DNA of 64,000 bases, taken from positions 682,001-746,000 of the forward strand of contig JAHWDD010000007.1 of assembly GCA_023897205.1 (NCBI GenBank), given 5' to 3'. Of the stretch, positions 1-11,541 are shown in pieces. The DNA comes from Exophiala sp. HKRS030. Its lineage: Eukaryota; Ascomycota; Eurotiomycetes; Chaetothyriales; Herpotrichiellaceae. The position numbers were made by a program, and so were the translations under genes. The notes under the pieces are model-generated. The model saw nothing but the letters and a program-made list of their open reading frames with translations. It searched no databases and was not told the origin of the DNA. Each line of letters begins with the position of its first letter. The stretch's first letter is position 1.

Positions 1-1727
1 GACGCACATGGCGCAGTATTTCCCCTTTGTGGTCATTCCGCCAGACATGACACTGGAAGAGCTCAAGACGAAGCCTTTCCTCTTCATGACCGTCATGACA
101 ATAGGTTGTCGACATCATATCGAGCGTCAAACGTCGCTGGCGAAGAGAGTCCGGGAAGTGATTGCTGAAAAGGTCCTTCTCAGAGGAGAGCAAAGCCTCG
201 ACATACTTCAAGGCTTGCTGGTTTATCTGGCATGGTAAGCACCATCACAAATCGGGGTCATCTGGATTTTATACCGGACTCGGCAAAATGTTACCCACAT
301 AGTTTCACTGACTGTCTCGCGGCTAGGTATCACATACATTTTCCTCTGGGCTCACAGCTCGGGAACCTCGTTCACCTCATCATGGCGCAATTGAGCGACT
401 TGGGTCTCAACAGGAGCCCAGATCCACGATATCACAAAGGGCTTTTTGGGACGGTCGGATACTTTCGCCCGGAATTCCCGGGTCCGAAACGTACTCTGGC
501 CGAGAGGAGAGCGTACCTTGGAGGGTTCTATATCTCTACGTTGTAAGTTGAGACCGAGGTTGACGAGGGGAACATTCCCTTCTTCCAAACCCGTGGGACC
601 GTTGATGGTCGGAAGAAGCAATGCATGCATGTTGACAAATAATCACTTTCATACACACAGAGTGTCCATGACCACACGCGAGATCGAACCTATAAGGTTT
701 TCAGCTTATGCCGAAGAGTGCTGTCAATTACTCGAGGAAGAAAGGAAGTATGCCAGCGACGTCTTCCTGGTTCATCTGGTCCGCATCGCTCGCATGTCCG
801 GGAGGATCACCCGTACCCTTTCCCCGGACGACTGGAGCACTTCTTCCACCATCTCCGCGCCGCCGATAGGGGCGTATGTCACGGCCCTGCAAGCAGAGCT
901 GCGGAGCATCAAGTCGAGCTTGCCACCTTCGGGTACAATTCTAGAAGGTATGTGGTATACGCTGAGACAGTTGCCCTTGTCCGGATAGAAAGTGGTCTTC
1001 CAAGAGAAAAAGGAAAAGTCGGTGTTCATGAGACTAATGTCAAACAGATATTCTGTGGCTTCATTACTTTTTGATGGAGATATACCTCTACGGGGTCGCC
1101 GTTCACGACACCAACAGCAGCGCCAACTATGGGGATTTCCCCATGACCCGACTCAAGATGCTCTTCGCCTGTCTGGGCTCGACCAAGTCGTTTTTCGAGA
1201 AGTGGTACTCCATCCCCATCTCCGTCTATTTCGACTGCAGCTACTTCCCGTGGAGCCTCATGGGCCACGCGAGTGTCGTGCTGTCCAAGTTATGCCTCTA
1301 CGATGGAGAAGGTTGGGATGCGGCGTACGCGAGCGACACGATCGATTTCTGCACCACTATGGACACCATGATGGCGAAGATGAAAGAAGCCAACGCGGCA
1401 GCAGAACGAGCCATGTTATTCCCCAACCCTGGCGCGCCTTCCGAATCGTCTTCGACGGTGCCTCCTGTCTTCGAAAACATCAATCCCAAGATGCAGCGGT
1501 GGAAAGAGATACACAATTACAGGGCGTCCCAAACGAGACAGCAGCAACAGCGAAAACAACAGTCAATGTCGGCGTTGTCGGCGGGCGGGGCTGAGGCCCC
1601 CATTGCTTCAACCGCCGCTACCACCACGAACGACGAATTCCTGTTCCCTGGCGAGACGAGCCTGATGGACTTTTTCGACGATAGCTTCTGGCCCCAGTTT
1701 CCAACATGCTCGATAAATACGGATTAA
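1..1727 (+). CDS. Fungal transcription factor, C-terminal regulatory part (5' partial)
   Basis: The gene enters from the left edge. Its visible part has four exons: <1-234, 327-542, 661-947 and 1048-1727. The introns are GT-AG, and the visible exons in frame sum to 472 codons including the stop. The start of the visible protein (FPFVVIP, then a T-EEL-KPFL pattern) and the block from LEDILWLHYFL onward resemble the fungal-specific regulatory region that lies behind a Zn2Cys6 DNA-binding domain. The DNA-binding domain itself would lie outside the window and is not seen. The tail is Q-rich (about residues 370-400) and ends in an acidic/aromatic stretch with MDFFDD, which could act as an activation region. 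It is convergent with the permease gene, and only about 70 bp separate the two stop codons. Target genes are unknown. Confidence 0.72.
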
Positions 1728-1798
1728 ATGGCGATAAAATATTAGCCGGGATCACAACAGCCGTCGGTTTTGCGGTACTCAAGGCCACATTGCCGAGA

Positions 1799-3808
1799 CT
1801 ACTTATCTGTTTCCTCCTCCCCCTTCCCGCGAAGATCTGATTCGATGGGAACACTACTGCCTGTGCTCCCCCTCCTCCCACCCACTACGGCCTTGCCACC
1901 TTCGCTCTCAATCTTGACGCCTTCTTCTCGGAGCGCCTGCTCCTGGGCCTCTGTGAGTTGATCCAGGTCGATGGTGATCTGCGGGCCTCTGAACCACTTC
2001 CGTGCGTCAATGGCATAATAAAGCAGTGCCCCGCCCCAGACTGCCGAGTTGATGACACAGGTGTAATTCATAGACTCCGCGTCCGGGTTCGGTCCACCCA
2101 CGGGGAACATGGCCAGCAAAGTGCCAAAAATCAAGAACAGGACCGCCAGCCAGGCGATAGGCGTGGATAGTTTACCCGTGTATATCGGCCCTGGGCTGAA
2201 CTTCTTCTGGCCCCAGACGACGCGGCAGAAGATGGGTGTACCCCAGGCCAGGTTATTCCCGGCAACTGCAAGTGAGAATAGTGCCGATGCGGCTGCAGGG
2301 GCGATCAGACACAACAAGCCGAGGACGGCGGCCAACACGGCACATCCGACGGTCGTGCGGACGGGGATATATCCGAACGTTTTCGATATGGGCCGGAAGA
2401 AGCTTGAAAATGGCAAGGCGCCATCTCGCGAGAAGGCCCAGGATTGACGAGAAGCAGCAACGAGAATCGAGATGCCCATCTGTAGGGTACAAAAGTCAGG
2501 ACGCTTGAGATCGAAGTCTGGCGCTCTCTACTTACCAGGAATTGGACAATCATCAAAAGGGACATGAATCCCAGTGCACCGTTTTTGCCGAGGGCGTCAA
2601 AGTATATCTGTGCCATGGGCTGGCCAAAGGGCGAACCAAGAATGTGTTCGAGATCCTGAGACATGCAGGCAGCGATTACGATGCAGCAGATCCAGCCAAA
2701 GAGCCAGCACGAGCCGATCGAGAACAGAATACCAAATGGGACGGCTTTGACGGCGTTGGCAGCCTCTTCACTGTATGGACGTTGGAAATCTTTATGTCTC
2801 TTTCCTCCCGCAAGACGTGGACTCACCTGATATGCACGGCTGAATCGAATCCACCAATGGTCCAGATCGGACTGAGCCAAGAGAGCATGAACGCCCAGCC
2901 AGATGGCCAAGTCGTGAGATTCTCGACATGGGTGAAGATGTACGAAGCACTATTTCGTGAGTCTTTGGCTCCAATCGGCAAGGCGATGATGGTGGCGAAG
3001 ATGAGTACAAAGTTCATCACCACAAAAACTGTCTGGAGCTTTCCCATCACCCTGGCCATGGTTGATGCGATTGCTCCGTGGCAGGCGACTGTCGCCAAAA
3101 ACGTTCCGTATATTTGTCCGTTTGTCGGGGTCCAATTACCGTCACGAGCAATGACGATGACTGATAAGAACTGAAGAGCGAAACCATCTGTGAATTGATC
3201 AGTTGCTTATCACGCTCAAGGGGGCCGGATAGATAGAGTATGCCTGGGTTTGGGCTATGGTTTGGGCGCCAGAAAACATACAATCAATTGAACAGAGACC
3301 GCCGACGAGTCCAAGAGTATTGCTGTATCCGACCAAGAAGCTCAGCATGTTTCTCCAATTTGGTGAAGCGTAGTAATGAGTCCAGTAGTACAATCCTAAG
3401 TAAGGGGAGGGTGTCAGCCTGTGTTTGAGTAATTTCGACATGTACTGTGTAACTCACCTCCACTTGTAGGCATGCTCGATCCCAAATCGGCCATGGCCAA
3501 CCCAACGACGAAGATGAACATGGAAGCCAGGAACCACCCCCAGACCAACCCGACGGGCCCCGCCGGGATGGAGAACGACAAGGTACTCGCGATCGAAGGA
3601 GGAGACCCATGATGGCGAAGGCGATCCCAAACACTTCGATCATGCTGAAGTTGCGCCGGAGTTCCTGCTTGTATCCCATCTTGGCCAGGACGGCGGCATC
3701 CTCCTCGCTGGCCAGTTTCGGGTCGACCATCAAAGACCCTCGACGTTCTGATGGTGGACCTCCTCGTGGATCATCACCCTCGGGGAGTTTTGAATCCGTC
3801 GCGACCAT
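1799..3808 (-). CDS. Amino-acid/choline/GABA-type permease (APC superfamily), apparently frameshifted
   Basis: Five exons on the minus strand: 3808-3458, 3395-3282, 3187-2827, 2770-2536 and 2479-1799. All introns are GT-AG and 56-94 bp long. Together they would encode about 580 aa with around 12 membrane segments. The N-terminal block FSMIEVFGIAFAIMGLL and the later GPVGLVWGWFLAS are typical of fungal APC permeases of the choline/GABA group, which carry small amines or amino acids across the plasma membrane. Reading frame is lost at about 3600: after AIMGLL the homologous continuation PSIASTLSFSIPAG lies in another frame. The exon sum is 1742 nt, one short of a multiple of three, which independently points to one missing base. 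No splice site can bridge the gap. All other exons are open, so this is either a recent lesion or a sequencing error. Substrate is not assignable. Confidence 0.8.
3598..3605 (-). pseudogene. Probable one-base deletion in the permease reading frame
   Basis: On the minus strand the sequence reads ATGGGTCTCCTCCTTCGATC. The upstream frame gives MGLLLRSRV, while the family-like continuation PSIAS starts at CCTTCGATC in a different frame. One extra C in the CTCCTCC run would join MGLL to PSIAS. The total exon length of 1742 nt (2 modulo 3) agrees. Confidence 0.75.
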
Positions 3809-3994
3809 TTTCGATTTCCTTGGGTGGCAATAGACTTGATAAGGCTGTGGTCCCTTTACGGTCGTTGTGTAGACAATGCCTCTTGTATAGGTCGTCGTCG
3901 TCGTCGCGAGTGCGGGGCGGGGTACGGGTACGGGAGATCAGTGGATTTCTGGGTGTGGAGCACGGGATGTTTGATTTGAGTTGAGGTCTTCTTG

Positions 3995-4003
3995 TACTCC
4001 GTA
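3995..4003 (+). promoter_or_regulatory. TACTCCGTA motif (one of at least 11)
   Basis: Exact copies of TACTCCGTA or its complement occur at 3995, 10673, 18587, 21773, 24384, 40188, 47997, 55881, 59955, 61406 and 61746. All lie outside the confident coding exons (the 40188 copy coincides with the end of a tentative small gene). Its role is unknown to me; regulatory use is an inference. Confidence 0.5.
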
Positions 4004-4129
4004 TACATATATATCTTGACAGGGTGGTAACAGAAGTAAATTCGAAACCCTTTGATTACAAAGTACAGTGTAAAGAATGCTGAAAGCGAGGTAAGAGGGG
4101 AGATAGAGGGAGATAGAAAGATGAGATGA

Positions 4130-4157
4130 GATGGGAGTGGAATGATGGGAGTGGAAT
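4130..4157 (+). repeat. Two tandem copies of a 14-bp unit
   Basis: The unit GATGGGAGTGGAAT occurs twice head to tail, at 4130-4143 and 4144-4157, within a purine-rich tract that also holds GAGATA and GATGA short repeats. It lies about 320 bp upstream of the permease start. Confidence 0.8.
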
Positions 4158-5952
4158 GATAGGATTGGGAATGGATATCCTCGGTTTGGGAACCAAGAGG
4201 GAGGAGGGCGAGACAGCAAGGGCAGAGAGTCCAGAACAAAAAGCAAAAAAAGGCGTGCCCTCTCAAGATGTTTAAATACGAACGTCGTCCACTGACGATT
4301 GTTCAAAGTAGGCAGGTAAGAAGGATAGATAAGAAGAAGGGTCACCTACGAGAGTAACGGCCCTTAGCCTGAACAACTTTACTGTAAACTGTTTAGGGAA
4401 ATCCGGGGCAAGGTTTTATTGTTCAAAACACAGGTCTGTCGCCATAGCTTGGTGAATGGCACAATTGCTAATTGGGTCTTGGTGGGTGGTGGGATATCAA
4501 TTACAGTAAAGATCGCAACCTACGAGTCCAGTCGAAGAAACGTGGATATGCGGAATGCCCCGTTCTCAAGCAAGTACTAGCCCTTGGTTCTAGGTCTTAG
4601 CTCTACTCTACACGAAGTAGATGGTCAGGGTCAACGACTCGGTAACTTGTAGTGATACTCGTATTCGCAAAGCCAAAATGGCTTCGGGCGGACGGGTCTT
4701 GGTTTTCTCCTCCTCCAGGACTACACAGGCAAGGAGGACAGAAGATTGTACTAGGGAAGTACGAACCCGAGTTGTTACTGGCGTTAACTCGTCACGCAGG
4801 ATGGGGATAAACGAACCGAGAGATAACAATAAGAAAAGGACAAGGATAGTAGTCAGTGGGCGTGAATGCATGCAAATGATAGGCAAACAAGTCAGTGAGT
4901 ACTACGAGTAGGCGACCTTTGGTTGCTCCGCAATAAGGACGAGATAACCACGAGGAAGAGGGGAGGGGGGGCCTGGTTCTGACACCATTCATCCTTTCTT
5001 TCTTTTTTCATTCACTGGGGATCAAAAGGTAGACCCCGGTTCTGATCGTCACCTTGGGAGGAGGGGGGAGAAACCCCATCGAGATGGGAAAACAAGGAAT
5101 GGAAGAGCAGAAGAAGAAGAGCATGGGAGGGTTGTGCACAATACGAAGCAATCATTACCTGAACTACACTACTTAACATGTTTTGCCGAGTGTTTATACA
5201 ATTCATATGGTCATCGTCCCCCCCGGCAAGACGAAGAAACGTACCTACGGCTTGGCCTTTGATAAGCAACGACCCCGTCGAGGCTTAAGTTGTTCCACAT
5301 ACTAATCGACCTCTCCTGAGCAAGTCACTGTACTAATTACTTGAACTAGATTTCTGGGCGATTGTGCCCTGTCTAGCCCTCTCTGCTTGGACTTGCTTTA
5401 TACAGGTAAAATATGCACAGGCGCATTGAAATGGACATCTCCGTGTGCTACGAAACATATCATCCCTGTCAAGGCGAGGTAACAGGGAGAAAGTGATAAG
5501 AAGATAATACCCCCGTAAGTAGCGATAAGGAGGTTTTTGTAGTCTGTCTGAGTCAAGGAATTTCTGGTACTCCATAACAAATGTCAATTTATCAATCATT
5601 CAACATACATCATGTGATGCATTCTCGCCGTTGATGAGAAGGGTAGCAGTCGGAAACCACTAAAAGAATGTGTATGTAAAAAAATGAAGCAGCAAAAGCA
5701 TCCCTTGAACCGATATCCCTAGCGAATGACTTTGCAAAAAGCCCTTCTTCATATCGCGATTCTTCACCACGATCTCGTGTCTTTCATCGCTGCAATTTGT
5801 CATACGAAGCGCATAGCATTCGCGTCACACGTGTTCCTGACGCACCATGTGTTCCAGAGATGGAGTATCTCTAGGAGTCCTGGTCGGTTCGAAATCATAA
5901 CCATATCACAGTCATAGTCGTCCGCAGATCAACCATCTGCAGTGATCATAGA

Positions 5953-8398
5953 CTAACAAACTCGGTCGGTCCCTTCCAGCGGTCCACTGGCCGAGCTCAA
6001 GTCACAAGTCGGGTAAAAAAAGGCGGCGACAGCAATAATGACATATGCCGCAATTAACAACGCGCCTTCAAGATAATTGCTTCGACCATCAATCATGAGA
6101 AAGCCGACAATGAGGGCGCTGGCAAACAGACTGATGGTTTCGAAAAGGCTGAAATAAAGACTCATGTCCGTCTTGATGATCCAGCCAAGGATGACCATGA
6201 GAGGAGTGACAAACAGAGCAATCTGAATACTACTCCCCAGTGCAATGTTGATGGCAAGATCCATCTTGTTTTTGGCCGCAACTGTGACTGCAGTGACGTG
6301 CTCTGCGGCATTACCCACGATAGGAAGGATGATGAGACCGATGAATGCTTGAGAAACTCCGCTGTTCGCAATGAGGTAGTCGATACTTCCGACGAGGAAC
6401 TCGGCACAGATTGCCACAAGGCCAGTTGAAACAAGCAGAAGTATGAGGGCAGACGTGCGTGAGAGATGCTCTTTTGTCTCCACGACCTCTTCAGTAAGCA
6501 CTTCTGTTCCGACTTCAGACGTCAAAGGCTGGATAGGGACAGACATGCCGTCCTGGTTTGGTTGGCCAGGTACCACGGAAACAACGGGGTGTATCATGTC
6601 AGGCATGGAGGAAGTCCGACGCAGCCCACGAGAGCTAGATCTTGGCTGTGAGAGAGGTCGAATAGGGATTGCCAGGGATCTCCCAAGGGCCTCATGGTGA
6701 GGGAAGACTGTGGAGTTGAATGCCGGCTTCACTGCGTCGCCAATGTTGCGAATATTGAAAGGTTTCCGTACACCGTCAGCTGGAATCTCCTGAACCTCGG
6801 AAGCAAAGCCAACCTGTGGTAGCAGCGAATTCGAGGTTGAGAAGGATGTTGTGGTTTCTGTCTTGATGACGTTCTCCTTTTCCAGTTCTGCTCCTTCGTT
6901 CTTGTCAACCTCTTTTTGCTTCTCTTCTTTCTTGGAACGCTTTGACTTCTTGGACTTTTTGTGACGCTTCTTGGATTTTTCAGACAACTGATCCTGCTGA
7001 ATTCCGCTCTCAAAATCCCGGGAGTGAACAGCTCTGACACGAGAACGCTGACTGCCAGTCCTGCCCTCACCGTCAACATCAGCCTCGTCGCCACTAAAAA
7101 CAGGCTCTAGATCATGAGGTGCAGTCATGGCATTTTGGTTCATTGAGCCACCCGGTCCAGTATGAACAGAGGGGCTTCGTCGAAGTCCCGCTACAGTGAT
7201 GCTGTCCTTCGTGCTCGAGGTTGACTTGCGTCTTTTTCGACGTAGAGCACGCCGGAAGCGCTTGGCAGTTGTGTGGGAACCAGAGCTAGAGTCCGAGTCG
7301 CTCGAGCTGGAGCTGGAGCTTTCACTGGAGCTCGAGGAATTTAGGATATCGGCAAGAACGCCAGGATGAGATTCCTCATCAATGAGATGTTGAGGCGTGC
7401 TTTGATACATGAAGGCGTGCGACTTCAGCTGGAAGAGGAGGTACATGAGATAGACCAGTAGAAGGACTATGCTCGTACCTCTGGACACTTTCAAGACGAC
7501 ATGATCGGCACGATTGGTGTTTGAGAAAGAGGCATGAAATGCTGTCTGTGAGACATATCAGAATAAAACTCTCACCCAATGGCGTGCAACTTACTGGTAA
7601 CAAAAGACTGATGACACTCAAACAGAGCAAACACGCGCTCATTTGAGAGACGGTAGCGTTATACAACTGTTCTCGAAACCGGAGCCCTCCAGCGACAAAA
7701 CACATGCCCAGAATCAGTAGCAAATTCGACAGGATCGAACCTAAAGCCGCAGCTTGGACGACGCGAACTTCATTTGCAGCTAATGCGATGATGAAAATGA
7801 TCAATTCGACAGCATTGCCAAAGGTCACATTCAATAAAGCACCAACCGTGTCGCCTAATTTAACAGCGACACTTTCTGTTGCGTAGGCAAGGAGTGATGC
7901 CAGCGGAATGATGGCGACGGCATTGATGGCAAATACAGCAGTTGGGCTCACCAAGTCGGTGTGAACCCAGTCAACGAGGACTCCCAAGACGATGCCAACA
8001 GGCACGAAGACCAGGAGCCAGTTGATCCAGCTGGAATAGAGGATGCGCTTGACATCTCGGACAAAACGTTGGACCAAGGGCGCCTCGACCTTGGTATCAG
8101 TAGTCTCTATGGTGGTAGGTGGCGTTCCATCTCCTTTCTTATCCAGAGCAAATGGATTTTGTTGCACTGTATCCGCCGCACCTGGGTGCAATTGTGAGGT
8201 TGCAGGGCCGGCTGCAGAGGATTCGTGGCTAGCATGATTCGACCGAACGCTGGTATCGTCGGATCTGGGGTTGGAGGGTCGCACGGGGTCTTCGTGACGA
8301 GATCGGAGAGGGTTCAGGGACGACGCTGCTGGGAACGTGTTCTTAGCCCATGAGTGTAGACGACTTGACAGCGGAGGCTCGTCGGCGGAGTCGACCAT
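5953..8398 (-). CDS. Vacuolar-type Ca2+/H+ exchanger (CAX family) with a very long central loop
   Basis: Two exons: 8398-7595 and 7545-5953, with a 49-bp intron (798 aa). It carries both hallmark c-repeats of cation/proton exchangers: GNAVELIIFIIAL in the first half and GNAAEHVTAVTVAAKNK in the second. About 11 hydrophobic segments lie on either side of a central hydrophilic region. Family members exchange H+ for Ca2+ (or Mn2+) across the vacuolar membrane and restore cytosolic Ca2+ after signalling. The N-terminal ~120 residues are Ser/Pro-rich and probably cytosolic. The loop between the halves is about 310 residues (roughly 312-625), with Ser runs and a strongly basic KKRHKKSKKSKR stretch. 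The yeast protein Vcx1 is only about 411 aa in total. Family assignment is firm; ion preference and which fungal paralogue this is are not. Confidence 0.9.
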
Positions 8399-9422
8399 CG
8401 GCGTATGAATAGGCGTGGAGGGAAATGGTGGAAAGAATGTATTGTAGACTTGCTTTCAAAGCAGGTCGCAGCCAGGGGGCGAGGTGTGAGTATGAAAAGA
8501 AGGATATTAGAGGGTCGTGGAGAGGAGTGGTAATAAGCCTAAGAGTTCAAGGCTGCTGGTTAAGACCGAGCACCGCCAGAGTCAAGATTCCCAGGTCTTC
8601 CTGCTTACTGTGCCTTGGCTTCAGTGGCCTCCTGGGCGACCTCGAAGGACGAAGTGGGTGCGGCGAATTGAGGCTGTGTGGTGACTAGATGCAGATTAGT
8701 GGCACGGATAGAACGTCAAAGGCCAGGTTCCCGCCTGCGGATGAGGTGTGCCGCGCGCCCTAAGGAGCCCAGAGGAGAAGAAGTACCAACTTACCCCGTC
8801 GATTAACTGGAATGACAAGTGGAAGAAGTTGGCTGATGTTGCAAGAGTGTAATGTAAGGCTTTGAGATCTTGTTTGGCTGGCTTGGTTTGATTGTTCCGA
8901 GATGATTGTTATTGTTGGACCTGTTGAGGAATCGTGAGGCGACTTGGCTAAAGATCATGGGCAGTCAGTGAAAGGCGCCTCAGGCATCCTGCGGGCGGCG
9001 AGTAGGTACTCGTGCTGTTGCCTACCGTAGAGTACTCCAAACCTGCGCATGCTACTATGCCTAATCTGGGGGTCTTATCTGCTTATCGCAACTTGGCGCC
9101 AATATACCCCGCCTCTCTCTTGCGAATGACGATGCAAATGGGCATAATGCAGGAACATAAAGAAGGACAGTGTAACAAGGCACATGAACTGGTAGGTATT
9201 CAACCCCCGCGGTAGGGAGATGGAGTTTCTTACCCAACTTCATGGGCAATATCTATCTAAAGGCGCAGGGAATTGCTAGGTGGAGTTAATATGGAGTATG
9301 CTTCCTGGTCACAAACATTGGCTGTGCAATCATGGCATCATGACTCGGCGGTCTCCAAGATAACCACATCTTGAGATCGTATTCATACTCCTATGACCAA
9401 ACGGTGGACAGGTAGGTAGGTA
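8399..9422. other. Divergent intergenic region between the CAX and MBL-fold genes
   Basis: Divergent promoter region. Besides the possible leader intron above I see no gene. Two one-mismatch relatives of the TACTCCGTA motif are present (near 9032 and 9290). Confidence 0.5.
8685..8794 (-). other. Possible 5' UTR intron of the CAX exchanger
   Basis: On the minus strand a GTAAGT donor at 8794 and a CTAATCTGCATCTAG branch/acceptor ending at 8685 define a 110-bp intron. The 286 bases between it and the start codon at 8398 contain no ATG in the sense direction, as expected for a spliced leader. No transcript evidence is available. Confidence 0.4.
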
Positions 9423-10541
9423 ATGTGCGATGCCAGAATATCCGCCGAGGTGTGCCTGCTCCAAAAACACATGAATCCATGCGTTGATGATGCAGCTGCT
9501 TGTCAGCTTAAAGCCGAGTTGCAGCACGCTTTAAGGCGTGCCCATCGTTTGAAGAGGCCTATTTTGACCCATCTTAACGCCGACACCACCTGGGTCGTCT
9601 CCTTCCCATACCCTGAGCATGCCACACCGCCTCCGGGACGTGTCCGATTCAATCTGCTCATAGACCCATGGCTCCAGGGCACCCAGCAAGACGTTGCTGG
9701 GTGGTTTTCGAAACAATGGCATTCGGTCGAAAGCAGCGTTCAGACCATGGCCGAACTGGAGGACGTTCTGCGTGAAGCCGAGCATTTGGAACGAGATGGG
9801 AATGAAGAGTATCATGATTCAAACCAAAGCACCCCGGCTGTCCGTGGACGGTCCCATGTGGATGCTGTGGCTGTCTCTCATGAATTCACCGACCACTGTC
9901 ATCGGGACACCTTGCTCGAGCTCGACGCGGCAGTTCCTATATTTGCAACCAAGAGGGCCGCGCGACTGATCCAGTCATGGGGCTATTTTGAAAATGTCGT
10001 TGAGGTAGGCAACTTTTCCAAAAGCACAGACTGGAGGACAACCAGTGTATCTCCTTTGCCTGCGTGGATAGGTATCAGCAGATTGGTGGCGACCTTCGAC
10101 ATACTCTCGTTTCATTCAGCTCTTGTGATATGCATACAATCATCGAACTCATCAACGAAAGGCGAAGCAATCGTCTATACGCCTCATGGTGTGGGTGTGT
10201 CAACGGTATCTGTTCTGACTGAGGTGACACCCAGCCTGGAAATTCTGGCATTGCTCCATGGCTTGCAGGACGTCTCTATCGGATGGGCCAGTCAACTCAA
10301 TCTAGGCGTGGTCAACGGAGTAAAGGCTCAAAGAATCCTGGATGCCAAATACTGGGTCGGAACTCACGACGAAGACAAACCAAGGTCTGGGTTTGTTGCG
10401 CCATTGTTGAAAAGAAAGCTTGTCAGCATTTCGGACGCTTCGGCTCAGCTGTCAAAACGTGTGAAGGACGGGTCACCATGCGAACCTCGACAACTGTTGT
10501 GTTGTGAGTTGGGCAATGGAGAAAGTCTTCTGTTAGAATAG
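9423..10541 (+). CDS. Metallo-beta-lactamase-fold protein, uncharacterised fungal group
   Basis: One exon, up to 372 aa. It reads like the widespread fungal MBL-fold proteins of unknown function (UlaG-like hydrolases). The beta-strand block LTHLNADTTWVVSFPYP is followed by RFNLLIDPWLQGTQQDVAGW and the metal-ligand motif HEFTDHCHRDTL (H-x4-H-x-H type), then a block around PIFATKRAARLI. These proteins normally bind one or two metal ions. Their substrates are unknown, and no partner is suggested by the neighbours. The second in-frame Met (residue 17, in HMNPCVDD) is an alternative start. The gene lacks introns and is followed by 1 kb of intergenic DNA. Confidence 0.75.
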   Translation: MCDARISAEVCLLQKHMNPCVDDAAACQLKAELQHALRRAHRLKRPILTHLNADTTWVVSFPYPEHATPPPGRVRFNLLIDPWLQGTQQDVAGWFSKQWHSVESSVQTMAELEDVLREAEHLERDGNEEYHDSNQSTPAVRGRSHVDAVAVSHEFTDHCHRDTLLELDAAVPIFATKRAARLIQSWGYFENVVEVGNFSKSTDWRTTSVSPLPAWIGISRLVATFDILSFHSALVICIQSSNSSTKGEAIVYTPHGVGVSTVSVLTEVTPSLEILALLHGLQDVSIGWASQLNLGVVNGVKAQRILDAKYWVGTHDEDKPRSGFVAPLLKRKLVSISDASAQLSKRVKDGSPCEPRQLLCCELGNGESLLLE

Positions 10542-11541
10542 ATTGAGCGAACATATGGAGGTCAAAAATGCAAATTGGCTTCGAATCAAACCAGATCTTG
10601 ATCCATATAGCCTTGAAGCTCGATCTGCAGTGACACAAGCGAGCATCGTTGCGCCCTAATACAAACATGATGTACTCCGTACGGGTGCCTCCTATAGGCT
10701 TTTGAGGCTCCAGACCGCGCCTATGGAGAAGCGTGGGGAGCCTAACGAGTCATGCTTGTTTTAGCGGTCCATCCCCCCATCGAACGACCTGCCTCGCTAC
10801 CACGGAGTACTGGGCTCACTTAATTTAACCAGCCCAGCTAAGTTAGTGTCCTTACGGCAATCGCATCGAGCAAAGAACGATGCATATCCCCCGCCTAAAA
10901 TATACAGAGGAACGACCAAAGAGAGGCGGATGAGGATGAAAACTACCTCCCCCTGTGGTCCATACTTTTATTCTTCAATGTCCGTCAAGAAACATCAAGC
11001 CCTCGACAATCATTCTTATCATGTGTACTGCTCCGCATAGTCCTAATTGCATCAGTACAATGCACACATTGACTACACGTCACTGGGAAATCTAAACATC
11101 TGTGCCCGCCTTTGCGAGGTCCTCTGAACCGTCGACGCCGTCACCGTCACCCTCGTGGCCGCCATCTCTGATTCCCATGCCACTCGTTAACAGGACAATC
11201 GTTTCTCTCGAACTGCGGCAGGAAACCATATTCAACCGTCATCTGCGACGAGTACTCGTTGACCATTCTGCTGTCCTGTCAAAGATTGCACCTCCAGGAG
11301 TTTGTACTTGCCTCGACTTCCATGTTCTACATGTTTGAACATCCAAAGATCCAAGTCTTTTTGGCCTGCTCTCATACGCACCGATGCACTGATTGATGCT
11401 AATCGAACCTTGTACTACGGTGCTTTGACTGGTGTTCTGACGACTACAACCAACCTTTTCTGCGCCCTCACCCACACTTTCTCCGGGTGGCAAACTCGAT
11501 TCTCTGCCACTGACCCGTTCAGTGAAGAATGCTAGAGCTAT
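10542..11541. other. Intergenic region upstream of the hybrid histidine kinase
   Basis: No supported gene. It contains TACTCCGTA at 10673-10681, extended there to the palindromic core CCGTACGG, and a one-mismatch relative near 10802. The 200 bases before the kinase are C/T-rich. Confidence 0.5.

Larger units (their letters stand above)
3809..5952. other. Intergenic, shared upstream of the permease and downstream of the CAX gene
   Basis: No convincing gene on either strand. The part next to the permease start (about 4080-4260) is purine-rich on the plus strand and therefore pyrimidine-rich upstream of the minus-strand gene, as in many fungal core promoters. It contains a tandem 14-mer (4130-4157) and a TACTCCGTA motif (3995-4003). 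The 4500-5600 stretch has only short, unconvincing open frames on both strands. Confidence 0.6.

Noticed and set aside
5865..5900. A GGTTCGAAATC block resembling a tRNA T-loop
   Set aside because: I could not find matching acceptor and anticodon stems on either side.
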